Shown: positions 1-12,076, counted from the first letter of the stretch. The stretch: DNA of 64,000 bases from Limnomonas spitsbergensis (GCA_037349105.1 JAYJMM010000119.1:1127001-1191000), one strand, 5' to 3'. Translations and numbers: made by a program. The notes: generated by a model not told the origin, from the sequence alone.

Positions 1-475
1 CCCAGGCGTGCAGTGGTTCCGAGGGGTGCTCGGAAGGGAGCAGCGGCTCCGAATACGGAAAGAAGCCGTAGCTGTCTTGTGAAAGGCTGGTAGGCTGCCA
101 GGCCCGATACTCACGGGCGGTTAACTCCCAATTTTGCACCTCCAAAACCTGGCCAGGGTCACCCACGCAGAGGGTTAAGGTCACAAAATTGTCACTGTTT
201 GAGGCGTGCTAGCCTATAAACTAATTCAAAAGCGGCGGCCGCACACATTTTGTGGTATGGAGACGGGCAAGCGAGTGGTGGAATTTGCCTTGCCACCAGA
301 TTTCTACACTCCCATGAACGACTACCTCACATGTTTAATGGGCATCAAATCAAGATAGCGCTTGGGACTTACAAACGAAAAGGCGTCCCTCCTAGCAGTG
401 GTATCTATACCAGCAGAGGTGTCCCTCCTGCTGGAAGGGATATCCCCACCAGCAGAGGTGCCCCTACCAGCAGGG
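1..475. other. 3' flank of the F-box gene, no gene seen
   Basis: No open frame with coding character on either strand. A short imperfect repeat (AGCAGAGGTGYCCCTMC-like) occurs at 385-475. Confidence 0.5.
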
Positions 476-480
476 TTACA
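476..480 (-). terminator. TGTAA poly(A) signal of the F-box/LRR gene
   Basis: TTACA on the plus strand reads TGTAA on the coding strand, 77 nt beyond the stop codon at 557. TGTAA is the usual polyadenylation signal of volvocine and other chlorophyte genes. Position and strand fit, but a 5-mer is common by chance. Confidence 0.45.
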
Positions 481-556
481 TCGCCGCTTTGCCATCCCAC
501 TGAAAGCAACTGGCATTCGCAACTGTCCTCAAATGCCCCGGCACGGCTAATAACTG

Positions 557-3500
557 CTAAGACAGCACACAACCTTCGCATCCACCCGACAGCGTTTTTT
601 TTAAAGGTCCACGCGCAATGTCCAGAAGCCGCGGGTCGCAGGTCACCTGGAGGTGGCGAAGGCTGGAGGCGACTGCCATGATGTTAGCCAGCAGCTCCAT
701 TCCAGCTCCCTTCGCGATGGTCAGGTGCTGGATGTTTTGCAGGGTGCGCAGCAGTCCCCAGTCCACCACATACTCGGGATGGGCCAGCTGCAGTGCTGTG
801 ACGCTGCCCCAGCCGGCCAGCTTCCGCATGGTCTGGCTCCACAGCCAGCGCAGCTGCGCAACACACATCAGAATTTAATTCAAATTGTGAAAGCAATCCA
901 AAGTGTGAAAACAACATGATGGGAACACGTGTATCCTTTACTTTGGCTGGTCCCTTTCCTGGCTGGCATTGTTTTAAAAAGACGAGAGCACAGCCAGTGT
1001 GGGTGCTGCACATCAACGGATGTCTTGGGGAGGCTGCAATAACAAGAGTAGTGGGGAAGAGTGAATGCCGGCATCCTACTGAAAACATGGTGAATGCCGG
1101 CATCCTGCTGAAAACATGGTGAATGCCGGCATCCTGCTGAAAACATGGTGAATGCCGGCATCCTGCTGAAAACATGGTGAATGCCGGCATCCTGCTGAAA
1201 ACATGGTGAATGCCGGCATCCTGCTGAAAACATGGTGAATGCCGGCATCCTGCTGAAAACATGGTGAATGCCGGCATCCTGCTGAAAACATGGTGAATGC
1301 CTCTTGGTCTCGGTGAAGAAGGGCAAAACAGTCCCCTCGTTAGCTGCTTCTCTTTACGTGCTCCTCTGCACCCCTCTTGATATCATATAACAGCACTGTC
1401 CCTCCACGAACATGCGCGCTCCTACTGCTACACTGAAGCTGAAAACGTACATTCTGTACTGAGGCACAGATGTACTGAAAATGAAATGTGTGAGACGAGA
1501 ACATCATAATCTCTTTACGTAGACACAGACAGAGTATAGAGCGAGGCGGGGCTCTTTACACAGGAATACAAATACCAGACATTTGGAGATGTGGTGATTT
1601 GACGATCTGGTCATACCGTAGTGCACCCACCCATCACAAACAAACCACATTCATTATGAGGTGGGGCAGGGCACATCCACAGCATGGTTGTTGCACATCC
1701 ATTTGCCCTCAATGTCCAGTTTGAATGACGGCTCATAACACGCACTCAAGTGCTCCTCACCTGCACACACGTTACCGCCGGGAAGATGTAAGTGAGGCGT
1801 GGGACGCTAAATATCGAATACATCACCTGCGCTCATCCCACAAAGATATGTTGTTCACCCCAGTCAAACAGAATGTACGCATGCACTGGCCAGGATACAA
1901 ACTATGCACAATCAAGCAAGGCCGTCCATGGTGCAGTCAACCCAACCTGTTGCTAGAAGCAACCGTTCATACACTTGAACATTACGCCAAGTTGCCTGGC
2001 CTATCGCGCCTGCAGATGGTACCTGCACCGTTGTTTTGTTTAAACAGCCGTGTGTGCACCGCTGCTACAATGGTACCCACTCCTTGGCATGGCATCCCAT
2101 TGATATCCCAGCCGGAGGCAAGTGGAAGCTCAATCAAGCGGAGAAAGAGGGTCCACTTTGCTCACAACCAGGATTGTGTACTCTAGTCGTGGGAGTGTGC
2201 CTGGCTGGCGGCTGCCCTTGCTTAAGGGTAATGGCAAGGATGTGGTTTCGGCCCCAAGTCGCGCTGTTCCTTCCCCGCGAGACCCGCCTTTGGGGGCATA
2301 GATTCCATTGTTTCTTTCTCTCAGAGGATGACATAACGAAACAGCGCAGGGGCTAGGGGCTCATGCAGCTTCCGTGCTGTCCCCACTGCCGCACCTCTAG
2401 GCTGGTGAGGTGCCGCATGCAAGTCGCTTCGTGGTGCAGATCCAGCCCATTGCAGCCCAAGTGGAGGAGAGGACCGGGCAGCTACAGGGCGCGGCACACA
2501 CGGGGTCCCACAAACAGTCAGTCAACTGAAAGGCACGCCTGAATGGCAATACATGGCTTCTGCTCCGATTTATTTATCGCCTGGACAGCAAGCTAAAGAG
2601 CTTGGGCAGCCTCTTGATCGGGTGCCCTAGGAGCTCTTTTCCTTGGTTCCCCTCCTGGGTTCAGGGACAATGATTAAAGTTATGGGTAGACCCAGTGTTC
2701 CATAGCGATTACTAGAGGACCGGAGTGTATGTCGCTAAAAATCCGACAGAGACAAACTTTTCTTTTACCTGTGCCATGAGGTCTAGCGTGTCGTCCGAAA
2801 AGTAGTACCGCACATCATAGTTGAAGACATCCAGGTGCGAGAGGTGAGGCAGAACATGCAGCGCCTGGCAGTACCAATAAAGGCAAAAGGAAGTGTCATC
2901 AAGCCATTTTGTCAGCTGCGGTAATTAGCCGCATTTTGTCAGCTAGGATGGACAGCCGCATTTTGTCATAACAAATCGCAAAATATGGCTTGAAGATGAT
3001 GTGTTTTGAAGGATTGATGGACAGAAATTCAAATCTATATTTGATCTTTCATGATCTTTGGTTGATTGGTAGATAAGGTAATGTTTTGTTTCTTTAGCTT
3101 TGGTTGATTGGTAGATAAGGTAATGTTTTGTTTCTTTAGCTTTGGTTGATTGGTAGATAAGGTAATGTTTGTTTCTTTAGCTTTGGTTGATTGGTAGATA
3201 ATGTAATGTTTTGTTTCTTTAGCTTTGGTTGATTGGTAGATAATGTAATGTTTTGTTTCTTTAGCTTTGGTTGATTGGTAGATAATGTAATGTTTTGTTT
3301 CTTTAGCTTTGGTTGATTGGTAGATAACTAGATACCGTACTGTCATTCGCGATTGGTATTCATCACTATGGTCTCAAAACACGAAATCAATATGGGTTAA
3401 GTGGCCCTACAAATCAAACGGTCGAACCAAACGAGGGGGAGCAGGCTGAAACCCCATCTTTTAAAAATATATGAATCCACTACTTGGGTGCCCTCCCCCC

Positions 3501-6500
3501 CCACGGCCTCCGGGACCCAGAAAAATCTTAAATTCTCAGTCAAAAACCAGTATTATGAGGGGGTCAGGGGTCTGTTCCGATCAGCTTGGCAGTGCGCTTC
3601 TTCTGGTATTAATTTAAGCAGGTTGTTCAAGAATTGGATATGGGGAATCAAGAATAACTGAATCAGGTCCACTGGACACTCAAAATACCGGTGCTCAGAA
3701 TACCTGCAGATACCGATACTCAGGAAACTTAAGACACTCGGGATGATGGTATTTTGAGATACTGCTGCTACTGCTGCTAAGGACACCACTGCCGCCTAAG
3801 CAACAGCAGCAGGACAATAGCAAGCGTGGCCTTGGGAGCCTTGGCCGCCACCTCAACAAGTGAGGCAGCGGCAGAAAGAGAAGCAAGAGGCGTATGTATA
3901 AGGATACGGTATACAGACTATCCGCTGCCGTTTGGACGCGTGTCCCTAGACCAAATTTAAATTGATTTCCAGAGAAACCAGATTCGGGTTAACAAAAATC
4001 TCCATGCCGATGTTGGATAAGATAAGCCTTGATTTAAGGCTAAGCCTTGGAACTGAAGTTGAAGAATGCCACTTACAACTGACGGTACAGTATTTAAATG
4101 TTTGATTTTTAAGCCCTGTTGCTTGTGTTCAGACTCATGAGCTCACCTGGACCAGGGTGTTAATATCCCCACAGTAGCTGAACAGGATCAGGCGCTGCAG
4201 CAGGCTTAGTCCATTGGCTGCCTGGGGTGGGTGATAAGGTAGGGATAGTACGGCAGGGAACAGCTGGCCCTCCTGCTGCTGGTATCGCCGCAGTTGGTCC
4301 TGGCCCTGGTCCTGGTGCTGGTCCGGGCACTGGTCATGCTGCAGGGTATGATGCAGGTGCATGTCATCTGCAGAGCTTGGTCGGGGAGGGTGTTGATCCT
4401 CATGCAGCCATCCAAAATGCTGTTTTGCTTCCGCCTGGCCCCACGCTCCGAGATAATCCAGCAGCTCCTGGCTGTGCATGTGGGCCTCCTGCATGACAGA
4501 AACGCAGAGGAGACGTTCAGAGTTCGGGGTGGATTGTCTATAGAGATGTGGAAAACGTGCTCAAGGGTCGATGGCCAAGAGCGAATTCGAAAACAGTTAA
4601 TGGCACATGCTTGACTTAGAGATGATAACAGCTCACAAACTGAATGTGGCCGGTGCGGCATCGAGCTGTGCGGAACGATACCGATGGGGAGAGTTTGGCT
4701 AAAGTCTCCCAACGAAGGAAACTAGCTAAATCAGAAGACTAGCTGAGCTGATCCTTCCTCGCTTTGTGTCTGGTCCCACGTTTGGATCCCTGACTGCACC
4801 TCCCCTGGCAAGCTTTACATATAGAGTGGACAAGGAGAAACATGATGGTTTAACAAAATTCAAGTATTCAGTGACGTAACACAAGGAGACAGAGGGAGAT
4901 AAGAGGGGGACTGTGCCGAACAGCTGACGCAGCCCCTGCCCGGCTTCCTTCACCCTCGCAACCCTACACTTCATAGCTTTTTCCTTCTCTCTCTTTCCTT
5001 CCGCAGGGCGTGGCATGCCCACCTGTGCGTCTGCCAGCCAGGACAGCTCCAGCTGGGTGAGGCCTCTCAAGGTGGGCAGCAGCGACGGACCCAGGCCAGG
5101 GCAGGCAATGCCCAGGCCCCTGAGACCAGCCAGCCAAGGGCCAATGCTGCCCAGGTCGCGGAAGGCCTGCCGCGATCTGACCTGCGGGACATCAGGCATT
5201 TGGCCAGCATAAGGGACGGCAGAAGCATGATGTGGAAAGTAAAGTGTCACATCTGTATTCCCCGTAGGAAAAGGTCAGCAGCTGGCAACCAGCAGGGAGG
5301 TCACCGGAGCCGAGACACGCACAATACCCTGTCCCAACACACCGGGGTATGGACTTGGCATGAAGCGACCACTTGCTTAGAATGGGTCAGAAAAACAATG
5401 ATTAACACTGCTTGAAATCAGAGAAATCTCTGCTTGAAATGGCCTGCATGCACACAGCAGGTCGAGCGCCCATCCCGGACATCAAGGACCATGCAGTCCA
5501 TCAGGAAACTAAATGTCACCAGGGTACCATGGATTTGTTTTGCCTTCCCTCATAATTAACGTTGTTGGGGATTGAGGAATCCATGAATATACTAACGATC
5601 GATTGTCGATGCCAGTTTCCAGTCAGAAATCAAGTGTGTTGATCGATTATTTGGTGGATTACTTTGAGGGCAGCATGAAAATACATCGTTTTTCATACCC
5701 GAGGGTAGGCAACTCTAATACACGGTAATCTCCCCTGGTAATATTACACTTCATAGAACCTACATTGCCTTGCCCCCAAAGAGTGACGTCACGGACCCAC
5801 GGTTTCTCTGGGCACAGTTGGACGACGCAGGGCAGGCCCTCATGGGGAGGCAGGTGGTACGGCAGAGCGACGGCGACACAGCTTCCCGGCAGGCCCGCAG
5901 CCAGAGCCTCCCACTCGTTCCCGCTCAGCTGTCTGCAGCCACAGTCCCACTCGATGCGGGTCAGGCGTTGCAGGTGCTCCAGGCTGTTAGCAAGCAGGGT
6001 CTGCAGGGGACTACTGCCAGGCTGAAGCTCCGGTACAGGATCCCGGCTAGCTAGCCCAGGCTGCAGCTCTTGCTCATGACCCCCTACACTTTCCAGGCCG
6101 CCCACGCGGTCCACGAGATCTTCACAGCTGCATGCATGGCTTGTTTCATAGCTGCTGCTGTTCCCACCCTTGATCGTCTTTCCCCCGCTGGTGCTCTCAC
6201 ACTTGTGCTCTCTGGGAACCTGCAGGGTGTCTAGGGCAGGTCGAAGGGCATCGCCCCTGCTGCTGCCCCTGCTGCTGCTGGCTCTGCTGCCGCCCTGGCT
6301 TCTCCCGTGTGTGGCCGCGTAGACATCGATGCCCCCTGATGCCTCCACAGCAACGGCAAACATCTTCTGGATCAGGGCAAGCTGGGGGCTTACCGTGTCA
6401 CCCACTTCTTCCCCTCTGCAGCTGCTGCCGTTGCTGCTGTTGCTACTTCCGCTGCTGCCTCTGCCGCCACCCATGGTGTATTGGCGATGTACGCATGAGT

Positions 6501-7000
6501 GTGCATGTGTGCATGAGGGCGTGGCGTCAGTAACATGGATCCTCATGGTTGTTAGGTTGGGGAAGCGGACATGAAGCCGCGATTCAACAGCCTGAAGGGT
6601 GAAGGAAGGGGGGGACTGGGGTCACGATGGTAGCTGTCCCAAACAGGGCTCTGACAAACAACAGGTTCAAAGACTTGACCGTGAGCCGTTCCATCAACAG
6701 AATGGGGTCAGCCACGGATAAATTACCCACCCGGATCACCCTGTCATCCAGCAGCAGGCGCTTGACGCTGCTGTCTACCAAGCACAGTGCTTGACGGCAT
6801 ACTAGCCGCATGCGTTTCATGTCCCCGGTGCCTTTCAGCTCTTTGATGATCAGGTCCAGGGTCCCCTCAGGCAGATCCATGAGGGAGGGACAGGCATCGT
6901 CAGGCAGCAGAGACATGAGCGGTAGGGCAGAGTTCGGGTCCTCGGCTGATGGCAAAGCTTCTCGTCGAATGACCATGATGAGAAGAACAGCAGCTGTCAC
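557..7000 (-). CDS. F-box / leucine-rich-repeat protein, seven exons
   Basis: Exons on the minus strand: 7000-6731 (or to 6626), 6591-5764, 5181-5023, 4488-4147, 2864-2769, 2481-2395, 853-557. Every junction has AG acceptor and GT donor and all introns are phase 0, so one frame runs to the TAG at 557-559 (about 690-730 aa). The first exon holds an F-box-like helix set at about residues 40-80 (LPEGTLDLIIKEL, then MKRMRLVCRQAL). Later exons read as degenerate leucine-rich repeats, for example FPNLTTMRIHV, LRGLTQLELSW, LPHLSHLDVF and IQHLTIAKG. F-box proteins are substrate receptors of SCF ubiquitin ligases, with Skp1 binding the F-box and the LRR part choosing the target; that role is inferred from the family. 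Exon 2 carries a Ser/Gly-rich low-complexity insert around 6230-6500. The end of exon 1 is uncertain: the 6626 donor would leave a 34-nt intron, so the GTGGGT donor after 6731 is preferred. The start ATG is also a best guess. Confidence 0.72.
1062..1297. repeat. 29-bp minisatellite, about 8 copies
   Basis: The unit starts TGAATGCCGGCATCCTGCTG and has a period of 29 bp, nearly identical copy to copy. It lies in the last intron of the F-box/LRR gene (2394-854). Open frames across it are by-products of the repeat. It is a direct tandem array without spacers, so not a CRISPR. Confidence 0.95.
2395..2481 (-). other. Short LRR exon of the F-box gene
   Basis: 87 nt, phase 0 at both ends, acceptor CCCTGTAG and donor GTGCGG. 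It reads LPGPLLHLGCNGLDLHHEA and on, a single repeat-like unit. It is too short to stand out as an open frame and is supported by its splice sites, phase and LRR character. Confidence 0.6.
2769..2864 (-). other. Short LRR exon of the F-box gene
   Basis: 96 nt, phase 0 at both ends, acceptor ACTGCCAG and donor GTAAAAG. It encodes ALHVLPHLSHLDVFNYD and on, a clear leucine-rich repeat strand (LxxLDV). Confidence 0.65.
3059..3327. repeat. 42-bp minisatellite, about 6.4 copies
   Basis: Unit begins GGTTGATTGGTAGATAAGGT and ends with a T-rich segment; two variants (AAGG or ATGT after TAGAT) are arranged in blocks. AT-rich, in an intron of the F-box/LRR gene (2865-4146). Confidence 0.95.
3331..3405. 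repeat. Dispersed repeat fragment, copy 1
   Basis: The stretch TACCGTACTGTCA...GATTGGTATTCA...AAAACACGAAA...AAGTGGC recurs in the same order and spacing at 44922-44993 with scattered mismatches. Only a short piece is shared, so the element type is unknown. Confidence 0.6.
5764..6591 (-). other. Large exon of the F-box/LRR gene with low-complexity insert
   Basis: 276 codons, phase 0. It starts with an LRR strand (RFPNLTTMRI), passes through a Gly/Ser-rich run and a Ser/Arg-rich run, and ends with LRR-like sequence (LEHLQRLTRIEWDCG). Acceptor CCCTTCAG and donor GTAGGT. The low-complexity middle is probably a disordered loop inserted between repeats. Confidence 0.6.
6731..7000 (-). other. F-box domain exon
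   Basis: First recognised exon of the LRR gene. The stretch LPEGTLDLIIKELKGTG followed by the MRLVCRQAL helix fits the F-box pattern (LP..L...I...L, then a charged helix with conserved VCR). This segment would bind a Skp1-like adaptor. No other F-box is seen in the gene. Confidence 0.65.
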
Positions 7001-9300
7001 AAGCTATGTGGCTGATTGCCTGATTGAGACATGACAGCAGCTGCAGGAGCCGTGCCGTCTAGGGGCCTACCCAACATGAAGGCAGATGTGGATGAATGCT
7101 CAGACTGTCTTAAGCCTGCCTGCTGAGATGCATGCTGAATGCTCAACTTATCCTAACAATGCATGCTGAGAGACGACGTGATGAAGCAGGTCTGGGCAAT
7201 ATGAAATCTTCTCCGCCGTGCTTGCTACTGAAGTTGGCCAGCTAGGGCTTCATACAAAGAAAGAAAGAAAATGCCGGAGCGTGCCTTCAGGAATACGGCA
7301 TTTGAAATGTGGCAGGCCGAAAGCAGGGGCCGAAGCAACCGACCGAAGCAGGAAGCAGGGACCTGGCCGAAATATGTGTTATGTTATGGATGGCACCCAA
7401 GATGGCAACAGAAGTTTGAATCGCAAACCAGAAAGAAAGAAATCCCTGCTGTGTTCCTCTGTCACCTTCGTCCGGATCTCCTTTTACATAAAGGGACTTG
7501 TCATTCCTGATCTCCACAACTGCAATGCCGCACCAGGTGGGTCCTCCTTGCTTTACCCAAATACTAAATTGAACATCGTTTATATTCAAACGCGAAAAGG
7601 TTTATTCCCACCAACCTGGCTACTGCATCCGTGTGTCCCTCCCAGCCATGACTAACGACATGGTACTTCATGTCTTCAGTGTCTAAATGGCTTCAGGCCA
7701 TACCGCCCTCACAGCTGCTAGCATAGACTACATCTCCTCCCAAGTTGCATCCCATGACCCAGCCTCCCACTTTTTATCATCCCACTTGAATCATCTTTTC
7801 CTCGCACTCCCTGTGGCACCCACCCCTCCATCCCTTGGACTGTCTGTAAACAGATAATCTATGACCTTCACCTTGACATACCATCCCTCGCCTCCTCACA
7901 TGAAGATCTCCTCCTTGATGCCTTGTTCATCATGAAGCAATCTTGCCCCATCCGCACTATCGCCCCCCTAAGCCCCTACCACCAGACCCCCCCCCCGGCG
8001 ATGTTACCTCCCTAGAACTGTCCAGAAACGATTCCCTGCCTGCTTGCAATCATTGTAATTCTCCTCACACGACCTGTAATCATGCACTTGCTCCTTTCCC
8101 CTGACTTTTCCACACCTGCCCTTCCCAATCCCGCCCCCCTCTTTCCCCCACGCGCGACACCTCCTTGCCATTGTCCTCCTTGCCATGGCCCTGCTTAAGC
8201 CCACAACATAATTGTCCAGGATTCTGTTGACACAGCATCATCAAAAAGTACCTCCGTATGTAATACCCCCAGTCCGCCACCCAGCAGATCCTCACCGACC
8301 CAGCTGACATGGTTCAAGACACAGAGTACCAATTGGGTAGAGAATAGGCGCTCTTCCTTTGCCTCTTCGCACAAGGAAGGCATTGTATTCTTTGCCGTTC
8401 CCAAGTCCCGTTGCATCAACTCTCCTTCATGCACCTTACCCCACTAGCTCTCCATCGCAGCCCATCCGGCCCTTCTCCTGCCCATGGTGTTCAAGAGCTC
8501 CTTGGCAATGACATGTGCCGGCAGGCAACAACTGATCCACATCCTCATGCCCACCCACCACCCACCTGACACGACCCTGTCACTGCCACTTAGTCCCCCA
8601 ACTCCCCTTCACCCTAGAGTTCCTCCCTCTCCATCACTCCAGATTGTCTCAATCCTCTCTTTCGTCTTGGACTCTGAATATCTCATCCTTGGCATCATTG
8701 ACTGTCACGACTGGGTTCACCCAATGCACCTTCATTCCAGCCATCCACTTGCCTATCTGAAACATTCCGAGGTAATGCGCATCGTCATAGGATACATCAA
8801 GCCCAGCATATCTCGCTCAACCGAATCACCTTCCTCTTAAAAGGACTCCCCGCACTACTATGAGCAAGCCCTCCCCTGCACCCCTTTTACTGGACTTCCC
8901 CTAAGTCAGCCCGACATCACGATCGCCCTTGACTTTTCTGCGGATGATGACCTTATGAAAATGGCGATGCTAGAAAGTTGTGACCTGGCAAAAACTGGTG
9001 TTTCGAGCTGTTGGGCTGTTTTCTTATCATCTAAGTTAATGGCCTATGACATTGATCTGTTTGATGTTAGTTGTCAATACTCCTTTGAATGTTTAGGTCA
9101 TTTTGAGTTCCATCAAGCATTTTGAGTTCCATTAAGCAGAAATGGCTTTCAAAAATTTCCAGAGATATGCCGCGTGCGGCTTAATCAGTACGTGATATCC
9201 CTGACTTAGAGCTTGTGGGTTTGAAGTTGTTCACTTTCTCCCAGTGGTTTCAGGTGCAAATGTGAAATACATGTGAAGGAGACTTTCTGGGTCAATTTGA
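7001..9300. other. Intergenic region, no supported gene
   Basis: Short open frames occur (for example 7218-7655 and 8484-8840), but none has recognisable domains, splice structure or GC-rich coding bias. The 7.7-8.9 kb part is C-rich on the plus strand and looks like old, decayed sequence, possibly from a mobile element. The promoter of the minus-strand F-box gene should lie in the first part; I see no clear core element. Confidence 0.4.
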
Positions 9301-9337
9301 GCAGGCCCAAAATTATTTTGCAGTAGCCCGGTAACAG

Positions 9338-9688
9338 ATGGGGTCACGTAGGTTAAATGTCGTGACAGGGCGTTTTGACAAATCTTCCGTGCCTCGTAAT
9401 GAGAGGTTTTTCAAATGCCGCAATCTGGAGTGTAGGGAGGACGAGCTTCACAAGCGTTTCTGTCCTTTTCATACAGACCTCCGTTTTGAGTATAATCTTA
9501 ATTTCCCCAATGCCCCAGCGGATGAGGATGGGGCCATGAATCGGTTTATGAATGGAGGGTGGTGCAAGCCAGACGCTGATTTGTGTGCTTCTACTTTGGG
9601 GAGGAACTTGGGTTCCTCTATCTGTCAATGTATGCTGAAAAGGGAAAAACAACTCAGAACCTTGCCAAACATCCAGACTCTTCCCTAG
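9338..9688 (+). CDS. Unrecognised Cys-rich small ORF, 116 codons
   Basis: ATG-initiated frame rich in Cys, Arg and Phe (FFKCRNLECRE, KRFCPFHTDL, GGWCKPDADLC, SICQCM). The regular C/H spacing looks like a metal-binding or transposon-derived DNA-binding fragment, but I do not recognise a family. It lies just upstream of a dispersed repeat (9735-9935) found at two other places, so it may be part of a mobile element. No splice sites or TGTAA close by support a host gene. Confidence 0.3.
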   Translation: MGSRRLNVVTGRFDKSSVPRNERFFKCRNLECREDELHKRFCPFHTDLRFEYNLNFPNAPADEDGAMNRFMNGGWCKPDADLCASTLGRNLGSSICQCMLKREKQLRTLPNIQTLP

Positions 9689-9734
9689 TTATGTAGTCGA
9701 TGCTCTTCTTATGTATTCGATGCTCTACTTCTTT

Positions 9735-9935
9735 GCACCCACATCATTTTTATAATTGGGGCTGATCTTCCTCACTATGGGGTTCATTCCCAAGCCACTG
9801 GTTTGTGGTTGCGTGTTGGTTGCTTGCCCAGGGGGGTCACTGGCTTTTCGCTCGCTGCCCTAGTTAATTTCGTGTTCGTACCAGTTTACTGGCACCTGTC
9901 CCATGCGAAAAATGTGATTATGCCATTTTTCATTG
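9735..9935 (+). mobile_element. Dispersed repeat family A, copy 1
   Basis: Shares an ordered set of blocks with 49540-49660 and 57530-57730, both on the minus strand: GGGGCTSATCYTCC, CACTATGGGGTTCATTC, TTGCCCAGGGGGGTCACTG and TTTTCGCT. In copies 1 and 3 it continues into a stretch ending CTGGTTTACKGGCACMTGTCCCAT. The three copies mark a multi-copy element of unknown class with several hundred bp of shared sequence. Confidence 0.7.
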
Positions 9936-10135
9936 GACAGTACAAATTTCACGAAACTTCACATGTGCAAATCTTCTTGAGCAGGGCCCAGAGGTGTAAC
10001 GTCATTGACATGTGCAAATCTTCTTGTTCTGCCTGGGTGCTCTCTTGAGTTGTTTAGTCGCCCGGGTGCCTGGTGTTCACCTGAAGAGCATGAGCAGAGC
10101 CAGGAGGAGGGCCTCCATCCTTTACTCGTGTTGGT

Positions 10136-10226
10136 GCTCATCATCAAGACGAGCTTAGAATGCTGCATGCACGATCAGCAGGACCCAGCAGGTGCACACC
10201 GTTCTAAACTCGTCTTGGTGATGAGC
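10136..10226. repeat. Inverted repeat, 25-bp arms
   Basis: Arms 10136-10160 and 10202-10226 are reverse complements with two mismatches (core AAGACGAG/CTCGTCTT), separated by 41 nt. It may be the remains of a mobile-element terminus or a hairpin-forming RNA region. Confidence 0.7.
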
Positions 10227-10519
10227 AGCAACATGTGTTCCGCTTTACATTTCTCCGAGTGGACTCCTACATGCAAGCTGGCCGCCATGGCGAGCGCGCG
10301 TCGTTACTACTTGTGGCATGGTTTTTGATCGTGCTCCTAGATCTTCGAGTGTTTATGGGACCTTACCAGCGAGCGTTTTGAAGGCAGGTACCCATATTCG
10401 ACCAGTGCGGTTTGCAAGGACTTCGGCTGCTACCTAGGATTGTGGTGGGTAATGCTGGTGCTTACGGCCTTATGGGACAGCACCAAGCCCTGAGAGAGAG
10501 AGAGTAGAATTATGTTGCG

Positions 10520-11046
10520 GTGGAACGGGAATTGGGTGGGAGCAAGTTAATGACGTTACACCTCTGGGCCACGGCTGTTACCAGAGGACGGCGCAACGGT
10601 CAGCGGCGTGAGGCACACTGCTGCCAGAGGTGTTGGGCACGGGTGGGTAGCAAGCAGGTGGAGGATGCGCTACATGTGTGCTTCCAATGCCATCGTCAGG
10701 GAGCAGTTACGGGAGCGGGGGTGGGCAGGGCCTCTGGGCGCTGCCACTAAATTAGTAAATTCCACCAGCTGTCCCAAGCTGAGCAGGGGTGGGATGCACT
10801 TGCTTTTGTAGATTGTGCTGTGGGCATTGTTGAGGGTTAGTCTCTAATGATTCTGAGGCGCCGGTCTCGTTTGCCTTTCCGGCCTTCCCTTTTGGTTCTT
10901 TCCCCCCCTCCTCCTTTTAGTTTCTTCTTTAGTCCCTTCTGAATAGTTAGGTGTCCACGCGGCCGACCTTTGAGCGAGCCCAGAGGTGTAACGTTATTGA
11001 CCTCTGGGCCATGCTGAAATAAAGTTCGGCCACGTCGGCAAACAAA
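10520..11046 (+). mobile_element. 3' end of a LINE (non-LTR retrotransposon), decayed
   Basis: The reading CCQRCWARVGSKQVEDALHV followed by CFQC resembles the C-terminal zinc-binding tail (CxxC...H...C) of LINE reverse transcriptases. A shift to the next frame continues AIVREQLRERGWAGPL, and a shift back gives WDALAFVDCAVGIVEG before a stop at about 10840. A T/C-rich 3' UTR follows, then CCACGCGGCCGA, CCCAGAGGTGTAACGTTATTG and the end GTTCGGCCACGTCGGCAAAC with an A-run. The same 3' UTR blocks recur at 46500-46720 and the terminal block at 45862-45929. 5'-truncated and frameshifted, so inactive. Confidence 0.6.
10543..11003. repeat. Inverted pair of the LINE-associated GTGTAACGT motif
   Basis: TAATGACGTTACACCTCTGGGCC at about 10547 is nearly the reverse complement of GCCCAGAGGTGTAACGTTATTG at about 10978; another forward copy is at about 9985. 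The pair could be mistaken for 25-bp terminal inverted repeats of a 460-bp element. The motif's presence in the LINE/SINE tails makes an inverted nested insertion the simpler reading. Confidence 0.5.
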
Positions 11047-12060
11047 AAGGCAGCAATGAAAGTCAAGGGAGAAGGCACAAGAAGAAAGAAAGGATGGCAA
11101 GTTCACCCTTGCGTGGGAGCAAGTGAGCAACTCGTTAAACCTGTTCTTGCTCCTTCAATGGGGACCTACTCCTTGGAGTCCTGAAACTTTTTCTTAAGGT
11201 CGGCACAAGGGTAGCTGAGATATGATATTGAACAGCCAAAGAGAAAGCTAGGGAGGCAAGTGTGATCAAGGATTTATCTTTCAATTTAATTGGATTGCGC
11301 CGCCTCCCCGACTGACATACCCTACCTTCAGTGAAGTTAGTTTTTTTTGCTGACCCCTCCCAACAGACACGGCACCAGCAGTGTCCAGAGCTTGCTACGT
11401 GATATGGGGTATGTCGCCGACCATAGCATGCTCCTCAGAAAACATCCTCTCGCTTCTGATAGTAACGATGACCTACCACATCGTTGTCGCCACTGTCTTT
11501 GCTACCTGAAGCTGGATGGGTCGCTGCAGTGAGTGCAGGCCGCTCATGTTTGTTGTGCACCCTGGCCGCTGGGATAATGCCCATGAACACCACGGCATTG
11601 GGCACTGCGACCTCAGCCCGGAATGTACCCAGCGATCGCCATGCCCGGGCAAGCAACGCGCACGCGTGGATTTGCATGGCCAACATTCACGCATGCATGT
11701 TGTTTACCAGGGCATGCAGATCCCGGTACAACTAGACTGCTAATGCATTCCTTAGAACTTCACTATTCTGGAGCGAAAGCCACTCCCTCCTGATGACACA
11801 TTGCTCTGGCACGCAACATGTCCGTCCCAAACTCCCCATGCTTCACACCAAAACAAAATACTTTGGAGCTTGCACGTTTTCCGTCTTCATTCCGACCTAT
11901 GGCTGGGCATGCATGCCACACTTGCGTCCTAGAAGCATGCACCTGTAAGTCTCAGTTTGAAGGCCATGCACGCGGGCACGGTTCTTCCGAGCAGCAGCCA
12001 GCTTAGGACGGCAAGCAAGCCTGCCAGCATTTACTGCCCTGTGCCCAGCGGCCACAAGTT
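11047..12060. other. Intergenic region, nothing recognised
   Basis: Only short open frames on both strands, with no domain, splice or repeat-family evidence. Confidence 0.4.
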
Positions 12061-12076
12061 CGCGGTCTTCAAGTGC

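Noticed and set aside
1062..1297. CRISPR-like array of 29-bp repeats
   Set aside because: The repeats are contiguous without spacers and the context is a eukaryotic intron.
7560..8900. A decayed retroelement polymerase
   Set aside because: Translation in all frames gave no conserved RT, integrase or transposase motif that I could defend.
10543..11003. A 460-bp DNA transposon with 25-bp terminal inverted repeats
   Set aside because: The inverted motif is the LINE/SINE tail sequence found elsewhere in single orientation, and the inside contains a LINE RT tail; nested insertion is simpler.
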